Numbered from the stretch's first letter, positions 21,896 through 34,710 are shown. The stretch is 64,000 nucleotides of DNA from Chinchilla lanigera (GCF_000276665.1 NW_004955470.1:516057-580056); one strand, 5' to 3'. The notes: generated by a model from the sequence alone, not told the origin. Program-made: numbers and translations.

Positions 21896-22640
21896 AACTA
21901 GAGGCCATACTCATTAGGAATACTAATAAATATGTCACATTCAAACGTGTAAACATCATATTTCCTCCCTACTATAAGAACCTGAAAGAGTAAATAAAAT
22001 CTAAAAGGTACAATGGATATAGTGAAAGGAAAAGAAACTGCTCAAGTAGGAAGGAGCAACTGGATTGAAGGAAGGTAGAAGAAAAAGAAAGAAGAGGAAA
22101 AAAATATGCGTATATGTACACAGGATAGGCAGGATATTTGTACTACTAATATCTGTTGGTGTATTGAAAGGAAGTGTTATTGTGTAAATTGATCAATCTT
22201 GTATGCCTATATTTCATTATATGTGCAACCATTTTTAAGATGACATTGTGTAGTATAGCACCCACTGCTGATATCCTATCATGTTTTAAAATTCTGTATC
22301 ATTTTTATTGCTCTCTATGCTGTTTTGTTTATGTATTTGTTTTTGTTACTTTGATTTTTTTAAAATGAAAAAAAATTTATATGTATAGGCAAGGATAGCT
22401 GGAATAGGTGTATTGCTGATGTCTGTAGTTTATTGAGAAGAACAGTCAATGCTTGAAATTTTCTTTTTTCTCCACCAGTTTTGTAGACTTGAATTTGGTA
22501 ATCAGAATGACTAGTCTGAAAATAATAATACGCAGTGTAAGAACCATTGTTGAACTCCTACCATCTTGTATGGTGAAGCTCTGCATCATTTCCAATGTTT
22601 TATTTTTCAAACTACTTGTGTATATAAACCAACTTTGCTT
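21896..22640 (+). mobile_element. L1 3' ends, two partial copies in tandem
   Basis: 21896-22370 carries 'aagaacctgaaagagtaaat', the purine-rich 3' UTR, 'acaggataggcaggatattt' and the terminal block ending in an A-rich tail. 22380-22640 repeats the terminal part ('caaggatagctggaatagg', 'tattgagaagaacagtcaat') in the same orientation. Confidence 0.65.
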
Positions 22641-22899
22641 CTCCAGTCTGTTTTCGAATCTGCTGATTTGCCCTTTCTACTGTCAGTGCTCCTCGTTCTC
22701 TGTGGATTGATTTTTGTTTTCTGTCTACATAGCCATTTGTCTGAGAATTATTATACTCCTCACTCTTCTCTTTTAGTTACTGTTATTCTCACTGCATCCA
22801 CCTTGTTGAATTAGGCATTCCTGCGTACCTTTAAATGTTTCTCACAATGGAGTGGGATTATATTAATGTCATTCCAGTGCCCTTGGCTAGATACTTGTT

Positions 22900-24150
22900 C
22901 CTGAGCTGGCCTGTAGAACTAAGTTATGGGAGAAGAGCAAGAGTCACAGTGGAAATCTTTTCCGCACTGTCTCATTCATAACCTCCTGTTTTCCTCAAGA
23001 TGAAACAGAGAAGGTGCTAAGCTGAGCAGACAGCACAGCAACTGTCCATAAGGGAAACCTCTACGTATCGTATCATTGAAACTAATGAGAGTACATTGCT
23101 CAGTGGCATGATTTAGATTGGAATTTTATTGGAAATACTTGTTTGCCAAACTTGGACCAGGAAAAAGTCCAATTATAACAGCTATCAAACAATATTTTGT
23201 TCTGAAAATTTTAAACTGTCTAATGTGGAGAGACCACTTCTGTTTTGTTTTGTCAAGAAAGATTTCTCAAGTGTAAGTTGATACGAAGCTTCTCGTGAAA
23301 GTTTTTATATGCATCATGTAATCCTTTCTCATTTTCAGTTCAGTGCATGACTTAATAATATTTTAGGATATGATCTGGTATTCACACATATATGGACACA
23401 TATTCTAGCATATTAGGGGAGGGTCCCCTACCTAACTGTAAACAATCTGATATGGCAAAATAGACCAACCTGTGCTGTCAGCTATTGAGCCTCAGTATCA
23501 CCATCATTCTGAAAGGAAATTTCTCATATCTACTTTTATTTCCCCACTGTGCTGTAGAGCTGACTACATAGAGGCCACCGTATGAGTTTTCAAAGACTGA
23601 GCAGGTTCAGTGGTTAGAGAAATCACTAGGTAGATATAGGATCAGAGGTGAGGGGTGGAAACTCACAGGAAGAGCTGCTTCAAGCAAATGAATCAAAACA
23701 CTACTGCTGGTTTTTATCCACAGCCTTAAGATCGCAGTTAGGTGGCTCATTCTATGTGCTACTGCCATCTGGGGCAGTACCAGAGAACATTCCATTCCTA
23801 GTATCTGCTGCTCTGAGTATCTCAGGACAGTGAAAGCTGTAGGCAGGTTATATTTCCTGCTGAAGTGTCTGGAATAGCCTTTCTTTCCCTCACTGAGTTC
23901 CAAACGATGTCACAACAGAGAATCCTCAGGTATCATACACTTTCCTTTATACTAAGAAAGGGTTTGATACTCGGGGCTGCTGCGGTTGAGGAGAAGGAAA
24001 GATAATCACTGCAGGAGGGAATCCCTGACCCCTTCTACCAAATCGTCCAGTCATATTCAAACCCTGGCTGCATCTAGGAAATGTCCTCAGCAGTTAGAGA
24101 TGTCAGGGGGAGCAGCTGGGGCTGCCCAGCCTCACACTTCTGCTTCCTGG
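22900..24150 (-). repeat. V1 module downstream flank, copy for the 24.2 kb gene
   Basis: 'gttttgtcaagaaagatttc' and 'tcaagtgtaagttgatacga' correspond to 36.05-36.12 kb. 'tgctgtagagctgactacat' corresponds to 36.35 and 49.58 kb. The block lies 3' of the V gene and is part of the duplication unit. Confidence 0.7.
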
Positions 24151-24152
24151 GA

Positions 24153-24180
24153 GGTTTGTGTCATGGCTTGTACCACTGTG
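24153..24180 (-). promoter_or_regulatory. 12-RSS of the 24.2 kb V1 gene
   Basis: Minus strand: consensus heptamer CACAGTG, 12-bp spacer, nonamer ACACAAACC. It directly follows the last germline CDR3 codon. Confidence 0.95.
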
Positions 24181-24657
24181 GGAGGGGAACTCTGATACTG
24201 TAAACAGTAATAAGTTGCAACATCTTCAGGCTGCAGGCTGCTGATGGTGAGAGTGAAATCTGTCCCATATCCGCTGCCGCTGAACCTCGATGGGACCCCA
24301 GACTGCAAATTGCTTGCAAAATAGATCAGGAGCCTGGGAGCTTTCCCTGGTTTCTGCTGATACCAATTTAAAGCATTATAAATGTTCTGACTGGCTCTGC
24401 AGTTGATGGTGACTGTGTCTCCTACAGAGGCAGCCAGCGAGGATGGAGACTGGGTCACCTGGATGTCACATCGCACACCTGACACTGGAAACATAAACAC
24501 AAAGACCACGCAATCAATCAGGCTTTAAGAAAACCTCTCTGAAGGGCCAGAAATTATCGATCCCACTGGGCTAAGGAAATCCCCAGGGCTACCCATCCTT
24601 ACCTGGGAGCCAGAGCAGCAGCAGCCCCAGGAGCCGAGCGGGGACCCTCATGTCCAT
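24181..24657 (-). CDS. IGKV1-like: Immunoglobulin kappa variable gene, V1 family, apparently functional
   Basis: The leader exon 24603-24657 encodes [19 protein letters not shown], the classic V1 signal peptide, followed by a GTAAG donor. The V exon 24181-24478 follows a CAG acceptor and completes GVRC before the mature [14 protein letters not shown]. Landmarks in order: TINCRASQ with the first cysteine, CDR1 [23 protein letters not shown]2 [30 protein letters not shown], germline CDR3 LQYQSSPP. No stop or frameshift, and all conserved residues are present. After V-J joining it forms the V domain of a kappa light chain that pairs with heavy chain in the ER and at the B-cell surface. A perfect octamer lies 83 bp upstream of the ATG with a TATA-like AT stretch between. 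Confidence 0.96.
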
Positions 24658-24740
24658 GCTGTGTCCTGACTGGGACTGACTCCTGCACAGCGTGTGAGCA
24701 GATTCATAAATGTTCAGGGCAGAGGGCTGTGAGCTTCGAC

Positions 24741-24748
24741 ATGCAAAT
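24741..24748 (-). promoter_or_regulatory. Octamer of the 24.2 kb V1 promoter
   Basis: A perfect ATTTGCAT on the minus strand (plus ATGCAAAT), in the flank 'gcttcgacatgcaaatgagc' shared in form with the other V1 genes. It is the expected Oct-factor site. Confidence 0.9.
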
Positions 24749-24759
24749 GAGCAGAGTCA

Positions 24760-27130
24760 GAGTGGGGCTGCACTAAACTGCAGGGCTGCCTCATCTCAGT
24801 AGTTCAGGACAGGCTGAGGGACCCATCTCCCAGGCAAGACCAGGCTAGATCTGATTTGCTGCAGAGTCTGTGTTTCTGACACGTGCCACAAGACAGAATC
24901 CCATACACAGTACAGTAACGAGCGATGCCCTGCACTCTTCCTGATTCTGCACATGCGTCTGTCCTGTTTTCTATTCACAATTCTATGGCGGTGACCCTCG
25001 GAGTTGGGAGAAATTAGAGAAAACATGAGGGTACAGTATGTCATGGCTAAAATATAAGAAGAAAAATGAATATAATAGCATTTTAAAACTCTTTAAAGTA
25101 GTTCTGACATCTCTAAACATTGATCTTACTAGTATAAAATGCCTTTGTAACATGCAGGCAGATATGTTCTCAAGCTCTTGGTGCCCCGGTCCCTTAAACA
25201 CACACAGGTGCAAGATGCTACCTGTATTCTTAATGACATCAAAGACCTTCCAAGTTTCTTCCTATCAAATATCTTTTCTGAATAATTTACAAGAATTTTG
25301 AGGCAAGTACAGGACACTGTATCAGCCACTAAACAGATATTGGAATGTTGGGGAAATTGGAACTGGTGTAGCATTTTGATGATAGGAGGGAAATTTCCAC
25401 CTTTTGGTGTTTTTCTGTGTGCCTCTGTCAACACAGAGAAACTTTCTTATTTGGCTCAACACCCAGCGTCCTCATGAGGGCTTCACTGTCTCTTAGTGTC
25501 AAGTATTAAATAAGGATTCCTGGGAGAAACTCGGGCAAATCTCATCACCATCTTGCTTTTTCAGGGAAGCAAAATCCTTCCTGACACTGCTCCACTCTCC
25601 TCTTCCTCTTTACACTTATCTCACAGCTGATCACATGTGGCTCCCAGTCCTTGCACCTCCTGTTCTAGAAGAGGCTGATTGTCCCTGCCACGTGTACTGA
25701 CACAGACTCGTGCTCAGTAATCCAAAGAAAAAGTGGTTGGTGGTTGTGTTTACATTTCAAAACTATGTACCTTAATTTAATGTTGCTTTTTAAGCGTTTA
25801 TTTGATGGGTTACAGAGATATGAAGGAAACATTTATCTGCCAGGTTGGAATAAGTCTTGCCCTGATGATGAGAAGAACTCAAATTTGTAGTTGTGCAGGT
25901 GCAGGGCTGACTTCCGGAAATGGAGAAATAAGGTGATGAGATCGGGGGAGCACAGATCTCTGCCTGTGCAGTTCAGGAAGTTAGGGAACAGAGGCTTCAC
26001 AGCAGGGCTGAGGTCAGGCTTGCCCTGCAGAGAGCTGTGGGCTGGGGAGGAAGCAGCTGCTGTCCTGAGTATGCAGCTGAGGACCAGAGAAGGAAATTGC
26101 TCCATACAACAGGCCCTGAATCGGGCCAAGAGTTGGAGGCCAGGAAAAGTGTCTGAGAACCAAGGACAAAGGAGTTGGGTCCAGCTCTTCTCAGAGCTGT
26201 TCTCACAGTCCTGAGGGATAAAGGGAAGAGGGGGATGAGCAAACGTCCCTTCCCAGAGTCCTGTCTCAGTCAGGCCGTGTTCTGTTTAGAAAGATAAGGA
26301 GAACTGGCAAATGCATGCATACATTATGAGTCTATTATGTTCCCATAATAGTACTAGTGTTAAAGACATACATGAATAGTTTATTACATCAATATCTGAC
26401 ATATCTTTTTCACTTCTGGAAATTCCAGGATGAGCACTGAGCACCCACAATGTTCTCCTTTCCCCCTTTCCTTCCCACTGACAGCCTGGGCATCCTGAAG
26501 CACAGGCCCTGCCCCGACACCTGTGGAACATGCAATGTACCCTGGGAGCAGAACCTGGACACAGATCTGGCATCACGTCAGGTTTCCCTGCTCACTCCCC
26601 CGCTCCCTATGGGACACGCCACACTGTCTTCCTCTTTGCTGAATGGAGCCTCAGGGTGCTCTGTTTCCACCTCCTGTGAACCCACAAGGCCACTTCAGCC
26701 GGACAGCACATGGGGGCTGCACCTTCAGGACGGCAGCATCTTTTCCAGCATGTGCTTGCCCAGTACTGACCCAGGGTTTGGACTCTGCTTCTTGACTTCT
26801 CTTGGAAGTTTCACGTCCATGGGCTGTGTCTACTGAAGATCAGAAAGAAATAGAAAATAATCAGAAAATGGCACATGGGGCAGATGTGGCCCCGTGTGGG
26901 GTCCCAGCACAAATGTGATCCCTAAGACTGGAAAGAGAGCTCCATGCTCTTAGGGGCGCCCTGTTGCTAAGGGAGCAGTGGCTCTTGAGTGTCTCCAGTC
27001 TTCATAATTCAAGCCTCTGGGCTTCGTTTATTATGAAGTTTGCTCGCTATCTAGTGGCGGATTTGGGACATAGCAATGTATAGAATTATCAGTTTGAGGC
27101 CCTATTCCTTGTCTGATTTTCAGACACACT
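24760..27130 (-). repeat. V1 module upstream flank (copy 1)
   Basis: Long similarity to 37.55-39.9 kb and, more weakly, 58.7-61.1 kb. Anchors: 'aggaagcagctgctgtcctg' at 26.05 and 38.86 kb; 'aggtcaggctt' at 26.01, 38.83 and 60.36 kb; 'tctcagagctgttctca' at 26.19 and 39.0 kb; and 'atttgggacat' at 27.06 and 39.81 kb. No gene was recognised in it. Its open frames are not conserved as proteins between the copies. Confidence 0.75.
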
Positions 27131-28699
27131 TTCATGATTCCCATAATATTTCAATCCTTCCTAGTTCAGATTCCCTGGGAGACACAAAGGACTTCTCTCT
27201 TCAGTTGTTTAAACAGTTAAGGACAAAAGACGATCAGTTTACCCAGAATTCTGAAAAGTATGTGGTTCATCAGACAGTTAAAACTGTAGATTTTGTGATG
27301 CACATGACAGCCTTGAGATGCAGTTTGGGCAATGTTTGGCCAGGAACATCCTTGCAGGGGACTAGGGTCAGCATGGACAGAGACTGAGGGCTCCAGGTCT
27401 GCATCTGTGAACACGGCCTCATTCTTCGCATCCCCAAACGCCTTTCAATTCTGACTGGAGAAAGCCAGCTCAAGTAAGGTTCCTATACACACCTCTCATG
27501 CTCAGTAGGAGGGATGTGGAGGCAGCTGGGGCAGCTGAGGCAGCAGAAGGTCCTGGCTGCACATCAGTTCCTGAATCCTTCTCTCTGCCTACCTCATCCC
27601 AGTCTGCACAGTATGATTGTAGGGGGCCAAGTCGACCTCTGGAATTAGTAACCCTGCTTCACATGCTACCACCTTCCAAGATGTTCTTGACAAACAGCTT
27701 CCTGTGGGACAGTTTTGACAGCACTTTTCAGGCAGCAGTTTCTTTGACATTTTAAAGAAGACACTGAACTTGGAGGGCAGAGTTGTGTGACTGCATCTGT
27801 GGGACATAGAACATCAACAGTGGTCAGGAGATGTGTCCCCAGTTCAGTGCATCACTGCTTCTCAGCATGCATCAGGAATGTTTGCATGGACAGGACAAAA
27901 CCTCTGACAGCTAAAATTCATAGGAGGACAGTATTATTTTCCCACAAGGATTCAGAGGGTTCAGTCCATAACTGACTGGCTCCAAGGAAGATGTGGCATG
28001 ATGGAAGTGGGTGGGATGGAAAGTGTTTACACTACCACAGCCAAGACTGAGAGAGAAGGGAAGATCCAGGGACAAGGATACAGCCTTCCAGGTCGCATCT
28101 CCAGTGACTCAAGTCTTCAGACACCAACCTCACAGCACTTGTAGCTACGGAACCTTCAATGGGTCCATCCTTCAGCACTACAGGGCCCATGGGGCTCAGT
28201 GAATTCCAGACACCCCAGCACATGGAGTTGTTTTATTTCTAAATTCTAATACATCCCAGTGTTACCTCATGCCAGGAACTTCTATATGGACAGATGCTGG
28301 GACAGAAAAAGAAAGAGACGGTTTCAGATGCTGGCAAAATCAATGCTGTCTGCATAGCAAATCCTTTGATTGACACAGATGACGTCAAATTGAAGACCTA
28401 ATGAGTTTTCTAGTGAGCCAGGACAAACAGACCATAAAAGGCATTTGCAAAAGGGGAAGAGGGCAGAACAGGACAAAGCTCAGTATTAAGACAGTTAATC
28501 TTCATTCAATGGAATGTTTTAAAATTTGGTCTTTCAGGCAGAGGTTGGGGAACTTAACTAGTGACTCAGCTCTGCTTCATGTGGTTAATGAGGATCTTTG
28601 CTTCATAGTTGAACTACATATAGTTTTCATTTTTGTAATATAATTAATTTGTGCTTGTTAGACTAAGATTAAATTTTTATTAGTACGTATGTGAAAGAT
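27131..28699. other. Intergenic with a weak MaLR-like segment
   Basis: At about 27915-28260 'ttcagagggttcagtccata' and 'ctgactggctccaaggaaga' resemble the reversed MaLR LTRs elsewhere in the window. No V or RNA gene was recognised. Confidence 0.4.
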
Positions 28700-30570
28700 A
28701 TAATTTGTTGTTCTTTGTGGAGGTGTTACATGTAAATATCACATCTTATTTCTTCCCTCCTTTCTCCATACCAGATCCTTTTCCCTTTTATAAAAGGTCT
28801 GCCTATTTCCTGTTACCTAACTTTTAATTTTCCTGTTTATTTATATTTGGGTTTTTCATATTATACACACCATGAGATATTCAATTTTGTGGGTCTGACT
28901 TATTTAATTAAAATTATACTCTCAAGGAGCATCCGCTTTCCTACAAATAACTCAGGTTTGCCCTTCTTTATGACAGACTCATAATCCATTGTTATGAACA
29001 TCAAAATTTATTCATCCGTTATTCTCTGATGGACAATTCCTGTTATTAACACATTGATGTTAAGAGCTGTGCTGCTATAACACGGGTGTGAATGTGTCAC
29101 TGCAGTGTGAACCTTTACTCTGTTGTTTTCCTTTTCAGTTCTGTACAGATCAGAGATCGTGAACATTTTTTCATGTATTTATTGGCCACTTGTAATTCTT
29201 CATTTGAAAAGTGTTTATTTATTTCATTTGGGCACTTTTGGATTGGATCTGTTATGCTGAGAGCTCTAACCACTTTGAGTATTTTATTTGTGCTGCACAC
29301 TTGTTGTCTCTCTGAAGAACAGCTTCCAAATATTTTTTTCCATTTGATAGGCTGTCTTTTCTCTTTGTTGTTTCTTTTCCTGTGTAGAAAATTTTAACTT
29401 GATATGATTCCATTTGTTGATTCTTGATGCTATGTGTTGTATATTTGGGGTTCTGCTTATGAAATCCTTGCCTTTGTTTATGTTGTTAGCTTGTTTTCCT
29501 AACATTCTTGTTAAAGAGACTTTCTTTTCCCAACATATGTTTTCATCTCCTTAGCAAAAGACGAGTTGAGTACCTCACACTGGTGTTGTTTCTGTATGTT
29601 CTATTCTGTTTCTTGGTTCACATGTTCATTTTTATGCCAATGCCATGCTCTTTTTATCACAATAGCTTTGTAATATAGCTTGAAGTCCAGAACTGTGATG
29701 CATTCTACAATGCTCTTTTTAACCAGCTTTGATTTTGCCATCCCAGTCTCTTCTGGTCTCACATGTATTTTAGGCTTCTTTTTCTTCAATTCTTTGGTGA
29801 ATCCTATTAGGAGTTTGATTGGGTTGACATTAAATCTCTATATAATTTTTGAAATATGGCTTTTTTCCCCTCTATTGCTTCTGCTTGTCGAGGAACAGCA
29901 GATGTGTTTCCAGTTCTGATACCTCCTTTGTTCTCCTTTTCGGAGCTCTGTAGTTTTGTCATACAGGTGTTTCACCTTGTTGGTTATGTGAATTTCTAAG
30001 TATTCCATTTCCTTGGTGCTATTGTGAATGGTACTCTTTTCTTAATTTGTTCGTCAGTTTGTTCACTATTGCTGGACAGAGTCTAATTGATTTTATTGCA
30101 AGGTTTGTATCCAGCTACTCTTTTGAATTTCTTTAAAAATCTAGGAGTCTTTTGATCAATTTTGGGTCTTCTCTGTAAAGGAGCATGTCACCTTCAGATA
30201 ATGATAATTTGACTTCTTCTTTCCCTATAATATCCTTTATAATTCCTTTTCTTGCCTGAATCCTCTGGCTAATGTTTCCAGAACTATATTAAATACAGTG
30301 GTGGTAAAAGAAAGCATTGTCTTCTTCTTACTTTTAGAAGGAATGTTTTCAGCTTTTCCAAATTTCATACGATGTTGGCATTGGTTTTCATAAATGTCTT
30401 TTATAATATTGAGAAAAGGTGCTTTCTTACCTATTACCTTCAGAGATGGTATTGTGAAGGGATGCTAGAATTGGCCAAAGTTTTTTTCATATCTGATGAG
30501 ATGATCATGGAGATTTTGTCCTTGCTTCTGCTGTTTCTGTAATGTATTGCATCCATTGAGATGAACTCAC
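28700..30570 (-). mobile_element. L1 fragment, ORF2 and 3' region
   Basis: Plus-strand text is antisense L1. It includes 'aaaatttattcatccgttat', 'tcattttgttagcttgttt'-like terminator-proximal text, 'gccaatgccatgctcttttt', 'ctctggctaatgtttccaga', and 'gtattgcatccattgagatg'. Minus-strand frames show KLYYKAIVIKRAWHWHK, the ORF2 C-terminal signature. Broken throughout by stops and indels. Confidence 0.8.
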
Positions 30571-32500
30571 AAATGAAAAGTTTAATATATATGGTTTCTA
30601 AATATATTTCTAAGACATAAAAATTAAGTAGCTGTAGATTTAATAAACATAAGTGTGCAATTTATTAAATTGTCACAGTGTATATCTGTGTAGCCACCAA
30701 CCATACTGAGAAAGAACTTTGTCCATCTTTCAGTGTTACCTTAGGCCTTACTGTAGTCGTAGACCTGACACTTTCTCAAATCAATTTCCGACCTGGGTTT
30801 TAATACCATGAGAGAACTCAATCAAAGTTTAGAACTTTATATCCTCATGAATGTAACATTTGCTGATGTTCTTGAATCTAGTAAAATGTATATTTGCATT
30901 ATACATGACATTTAAATGTATCATATATCAATTAATTTAGTTTGTTGTTGATTTACACATAAGCTATGCCCAATGTACTTTTCTCACACTACTACACATC
31001 TGGCTCAGCACCCGTCTGTGTATACTCTAAGTGGCAGGTCTGGATCATGAAAATGTGCATTTTCACGGTATCATATGCTCAAGGAGAGCTAAGTGAGTCT
31101 GTTAGGGTGGAAAGGAAACACAGCCTACCCTCTGACTTGAAAATCATTAAACCAGAAAGTAAACAGAAACCCACCTTAAATTTAAAATACGCACATAAAC
31201 AACATGGGTAAAGTAATAAATGAAAGACAATATTGGCAAATATCTTGAACTGAATGATTAATAAACTACACATTACTAAGTTTTTGACAGATAGTTAAAA
31301 TGATATTAGAAGAAAATTGTTATATATATACATATTATGTCATATTTGAAAAAGAACAAAAGTTTAAAATGATTGGTTTTTCTGGAGCTTTTCTAAGAAT
31401 TTCCCAGATTTCCTTGCTCTATGGCTATTGCACATCAACCTGAGTATTCAGTATTCTCAAAGCTGCAGAGTCAGGTGTCATTTGCACTTGGCATTAAATA
31501 TTTTAGGAGCCACGGGTTCTACGAACCCAGTCACACTCCTCCAGTCAGCAGCTGGAGAAGACCCACAGCAGGAGAGCAGCGCAGCCCAGGAGGGAGGAGG
31601 TCACACACGGACATCACTGTGCTGCTGCTGCTGCCTCAGCAGACCCAGACATGGGTGTTTAAATGGTAAACTCTCAGTAACACAGCATCATCTGTTTGTG
31701 AGAGTGGATGGTTCACAGATCTGTGAATTCACCTGTACTTTTCAGTCTTCCAAAATTAATCTTGGCCATCCCTACATAATGGTCCACGTGTTGGAAAATA
31801 TTTGAGATAAAAATTGATAAAATTTGTGGAGTGTGGCAAAGAAGTTAAAATGTATACACTAATGGTTGTATATCTCACAAGTAGAAGGAAAAGGTCTTTA
31901 AATTAGGGATGATATCATTGAGGTGTACCAAAGAAAGGATACAAACCTTCAGAGAGAAAGAAGAAGCATCTCACCAGTTGTAATGGAACAGAAAATGAAA
32001 AGTGATAAAAAGCAAATTCTAGGAACGCAAGGCAAGATGGAGAGTGATGAATCTGCAGCCACTGTATGTGCTGTTCTCATGTCTGTCTCCTGCTGTCCCC
32101 ACAACACTGGAATGGTGTCTTATGCTCATGCTTAGAGGGAATGCAGGTTGCCTTTATTTCTATTATTTGTAATCCTAACCCAGGTCTATTCTGATAGCTC
32201 GTTTGTTCTCCTTTGAGAGGGAAATGGTGACTTTGAAAACAGATGAAGACCTGGCCATGTGATCTTGCCTCCAGCTGGAGACGGACATTGGTAAGGTGGA
32301 TCCTGTGCTGAAGGCTTTTGTAGTCTCCACAGTATCGATTGTGACAAAAACAGCAAGGGGGATATGGCCTGGAAAGTACAGAAACAGAAAGTGAAAGTGA
32401 CCACGCACGTGCACGAAAGAACTCAGAAACACAAAAACATGACCCGGTGCCTCAACTGAGCTTCACGAGCAGCTGCAGCATCCTCCCTGAGAGATGTGCA
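30571..32500. other. Intergenic downstream of the V5-like pseudogene
   Basis: 30640-30960 may be old L1 sequence. At 31420-31670 a plus-strand stretch has an ATTTGCAC near-octamer, an AT-rich TATA-like block and 'cagcagacccagacatgg', which vaguely recalls a V4-type promoter and leader, but no V exon follows. No gene is called. Confidence 0.35.
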
Positions 32501-32528
32501 GGGTTTTCTGTCTGTGTATCTCATTGTG
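32501..32528 (-). promoter_or_regulatory. 12-RSS of V5-like pseudogene (imperfect)
   Basis: Minus strand: heptamer CACAATG (one change from CACAGTG), 12-bp spacer, nonamer AGAAAACCC (weak). Spacing is conserved. Confidence 0.7.
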
Positions 32529-33000
32529 AGAGGCCAATTATCATCCTGCTGACACAAATAGTATGCAGAGTCCTCACATTTCAGGGTAAAATCTGTACCA
32601 TACCCACTGCCGCTGAACCAGGAAGGGATTCCAGAGGTGAGAGTAGCAGCTCCTGTAAAAAGGAACTTAGGAGCTTCTGCTGGTTTCTGTTGATACCACT
32701 GCATATCATCATCAGTGTCCGTACTGGCCTTGCAGGTGATGGTCGCCTTGCCTCCTACAGCCACTGCCAGAACGCTGGAGACTGTGTGAGTATAGTTTCT
32801 GCTAGGGAATCTGCTACAGGACAAAATATGGACAATAAGTTCTATGCATCCTATTTGGAGAAAACAAAAAATCCATTTCTTATGAATGTGTCATATTTGG
32901 TGGAGATTCTGAAGACTTCAACCCATGAATTAGAGGAAATGTTTCTCTTAAGAGAAATGCAAAAGAGGAAGAAATGGAGGAGTCCGGGCTGGGAACCCAT
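32529..33000 (-). pseudogene. IGKV5-like: Immunoglobulin kappa V5-like pseudogene
   Basis: V exon 32529-32813. After a TAG acceptor it reads [15 protein letters not shown] single-base deletion then shifts the frame, after which [53 protein letters not shown] and [13 protein letters not shown] continue. The TDTDDDM CDR1, GYGTDF and QHDN/QQDDN CDR3 style are V5-family features. FR3 lacks about five codons between TDFTL and the ED motif. The leader exon starts at 33000 (MGSQPGLLHFF), matching the V5 leader pattern, but its donor position lacks GT. With a frameshift, FR3 deletion and lost donor, it cannot be expressed. Both cysteines and the FR2 Trp remain, so decay is moderate. Confidence 0.85.
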
Positions 33001-33100
33001 GGCCTTTGCTCTGACGTTCAGCTGATAGTGGGTTTCCACATCAGTCCATCAACATGCATTGCCTGGCTTCAGTGGTGCTGGGGTAACATATGGGAGAAAT

Positions 33101-33108
33101 ATGCAAAT
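33101..33108 (-). promoter_or_regulatory. Octamer upstream of V5-like pseudogene
   Basis: A perfect ATTTGCAT on the minus strand, 100 bp upstream of the leader ATG. The promoter element has outlived the coding frame. Confidence 0.75.
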
Positions 33109-34665
33109 TGTGTTATGTGCAGTAGTGAGATGCAGAATCAGCTTTGAAGTGGCAGAGAACAAAGTTTCTCACAGGAGCAAAGCATGATTGCACCTCACAT
33201 CTTGTTCTGACATCAGAGAGGTGAAAAATAAATCCCGAGCTCCTGGACCGTTATCATCTCCCCATTCCTTGAGCTTCTGTAACCAGACTTACTCATCTGT
33301 AGGATTTATTTTTACATTTTCTGCTGTTTTCCTTATCTGTGCTGGCAGGATTTAATATCATGGATATTTTAATACTTTTTAAATGTTGATCCTTGTAAGC
33401 AGGACCCTATTCTGTGTACTGTGATGGAATCCAGATCAAAGATGTGGCTCTTTATCACTCCTCATTGCAATAAACTTGGGCTTCATTTCTTATCTGCACT
33501 TTTATTTTACATTAACACAAATATTATTTTGCTGAATAATCATTTTATTGAATTTTATCCTTAAATCCTGGGAATTGGAACGCAATAGGTTTTTTTTCCT
33601 TCCATATTAAATATCTGGCTTGTTCATTCTTCATAGTTAGTAGGAAAAACCTCTGAGTATCTGTGTTGCTTTTTTCTCTACAGAAGTAGTAAACTGAGGC
33701 AGATTATTGAAACACATATGACCGCTTTACCTCTCCTGTCTTTTTAAACCACTAGGATGCAAGTGGACGTAAGGCTTTTCTTAAGCCACGTGGAGTCACT
33801 CTCGACCCCAAAGAGTAACCTGTTGATTGGTGTTATTGTCTAGATGTTTTAAAATCCATTTTGCAAATAAATTTAGGGATGACAGATACTAAAAAAGCCT
33901 AGACTATATAGTAATTTAGAAGTTACACAGTTCTAGCTTTTGTTCCTGTCCTCTAATTTGCTAAAACCAGAAAATTCACTCGATCCAAACCTTAGATATT
34001 CTCTGATCAAATAAGAGATTAGAATAATGTTTGTAGCATTAAGAAGTGATTTTAAAATATCATTCTGAGCAAACTGAACTTCAGTCTTTCTCTCTGTAAG
34101 AGTGTAACATGCATTTCCTAACCAGGACAAGTGTGCTCCTCCACACCCCTTGAGACAAGTGATTTCACCCATTATTTAATTCGCTAGTCATTCAGACAGT
34201 TTGGTGCTTTTTATTAGTGCCTTCATTTTCAAAGGCTTACTTCATAGGACTTTTCACAAACTGAAATGTCTTAACTTTTATGTTCAGCTAATTATCTCCA
34301 TCTTGACTTTATGGGCTTCTACAGATGTACTACAATGTTTTCAGGTGGATGCAGCATTTCATAAGGGATTTACAGACAAGGATCACAAGAAAAACTTCAG
34401 AAAGCAAATTCTGTATCTGGACATGAATGAACAATAATGTACATTAATCCTGTATGGACATTAAATAATGTATCTGTAGATCAGTGAACATTAATACTGA
34501 GCCTGAATAAACAGAGATACTGTATATGTAGGCAAAGAAAATTTTATACATGTGTATACATATGCACATTGACTCATACTACTTGTAATATAAACTTTGA
34601 TTATATAAGTATAGGTATTAATTAATCAAAATGATGTACACACTTGTAAGAAATATATATATAAA

Positions 34666-34669
<4 letters not shown>

Positions 34670-34709
<40 letters not shown>
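34670..34709. repeat. (TA)n microsatellite
   Basis: An uninterrupted TA run of about 20 units within an AT-rich stretch. Confidence 0.95.

Positions 34710-34710
<1 letters not shown>

Noticed and set aside
32328..32352. RSS-like CACAGTA ... ACAAAAACA on the plus strand
   Set aside because: The spacer is 9 bp rather than 12 or 23, and no V or J coding sequence precedes it.
32447..33025. 192-codon plus-strand open frame
   Set aside because: It is the antisense of the V5-like pseudogene. The real homology is on the minus strand.
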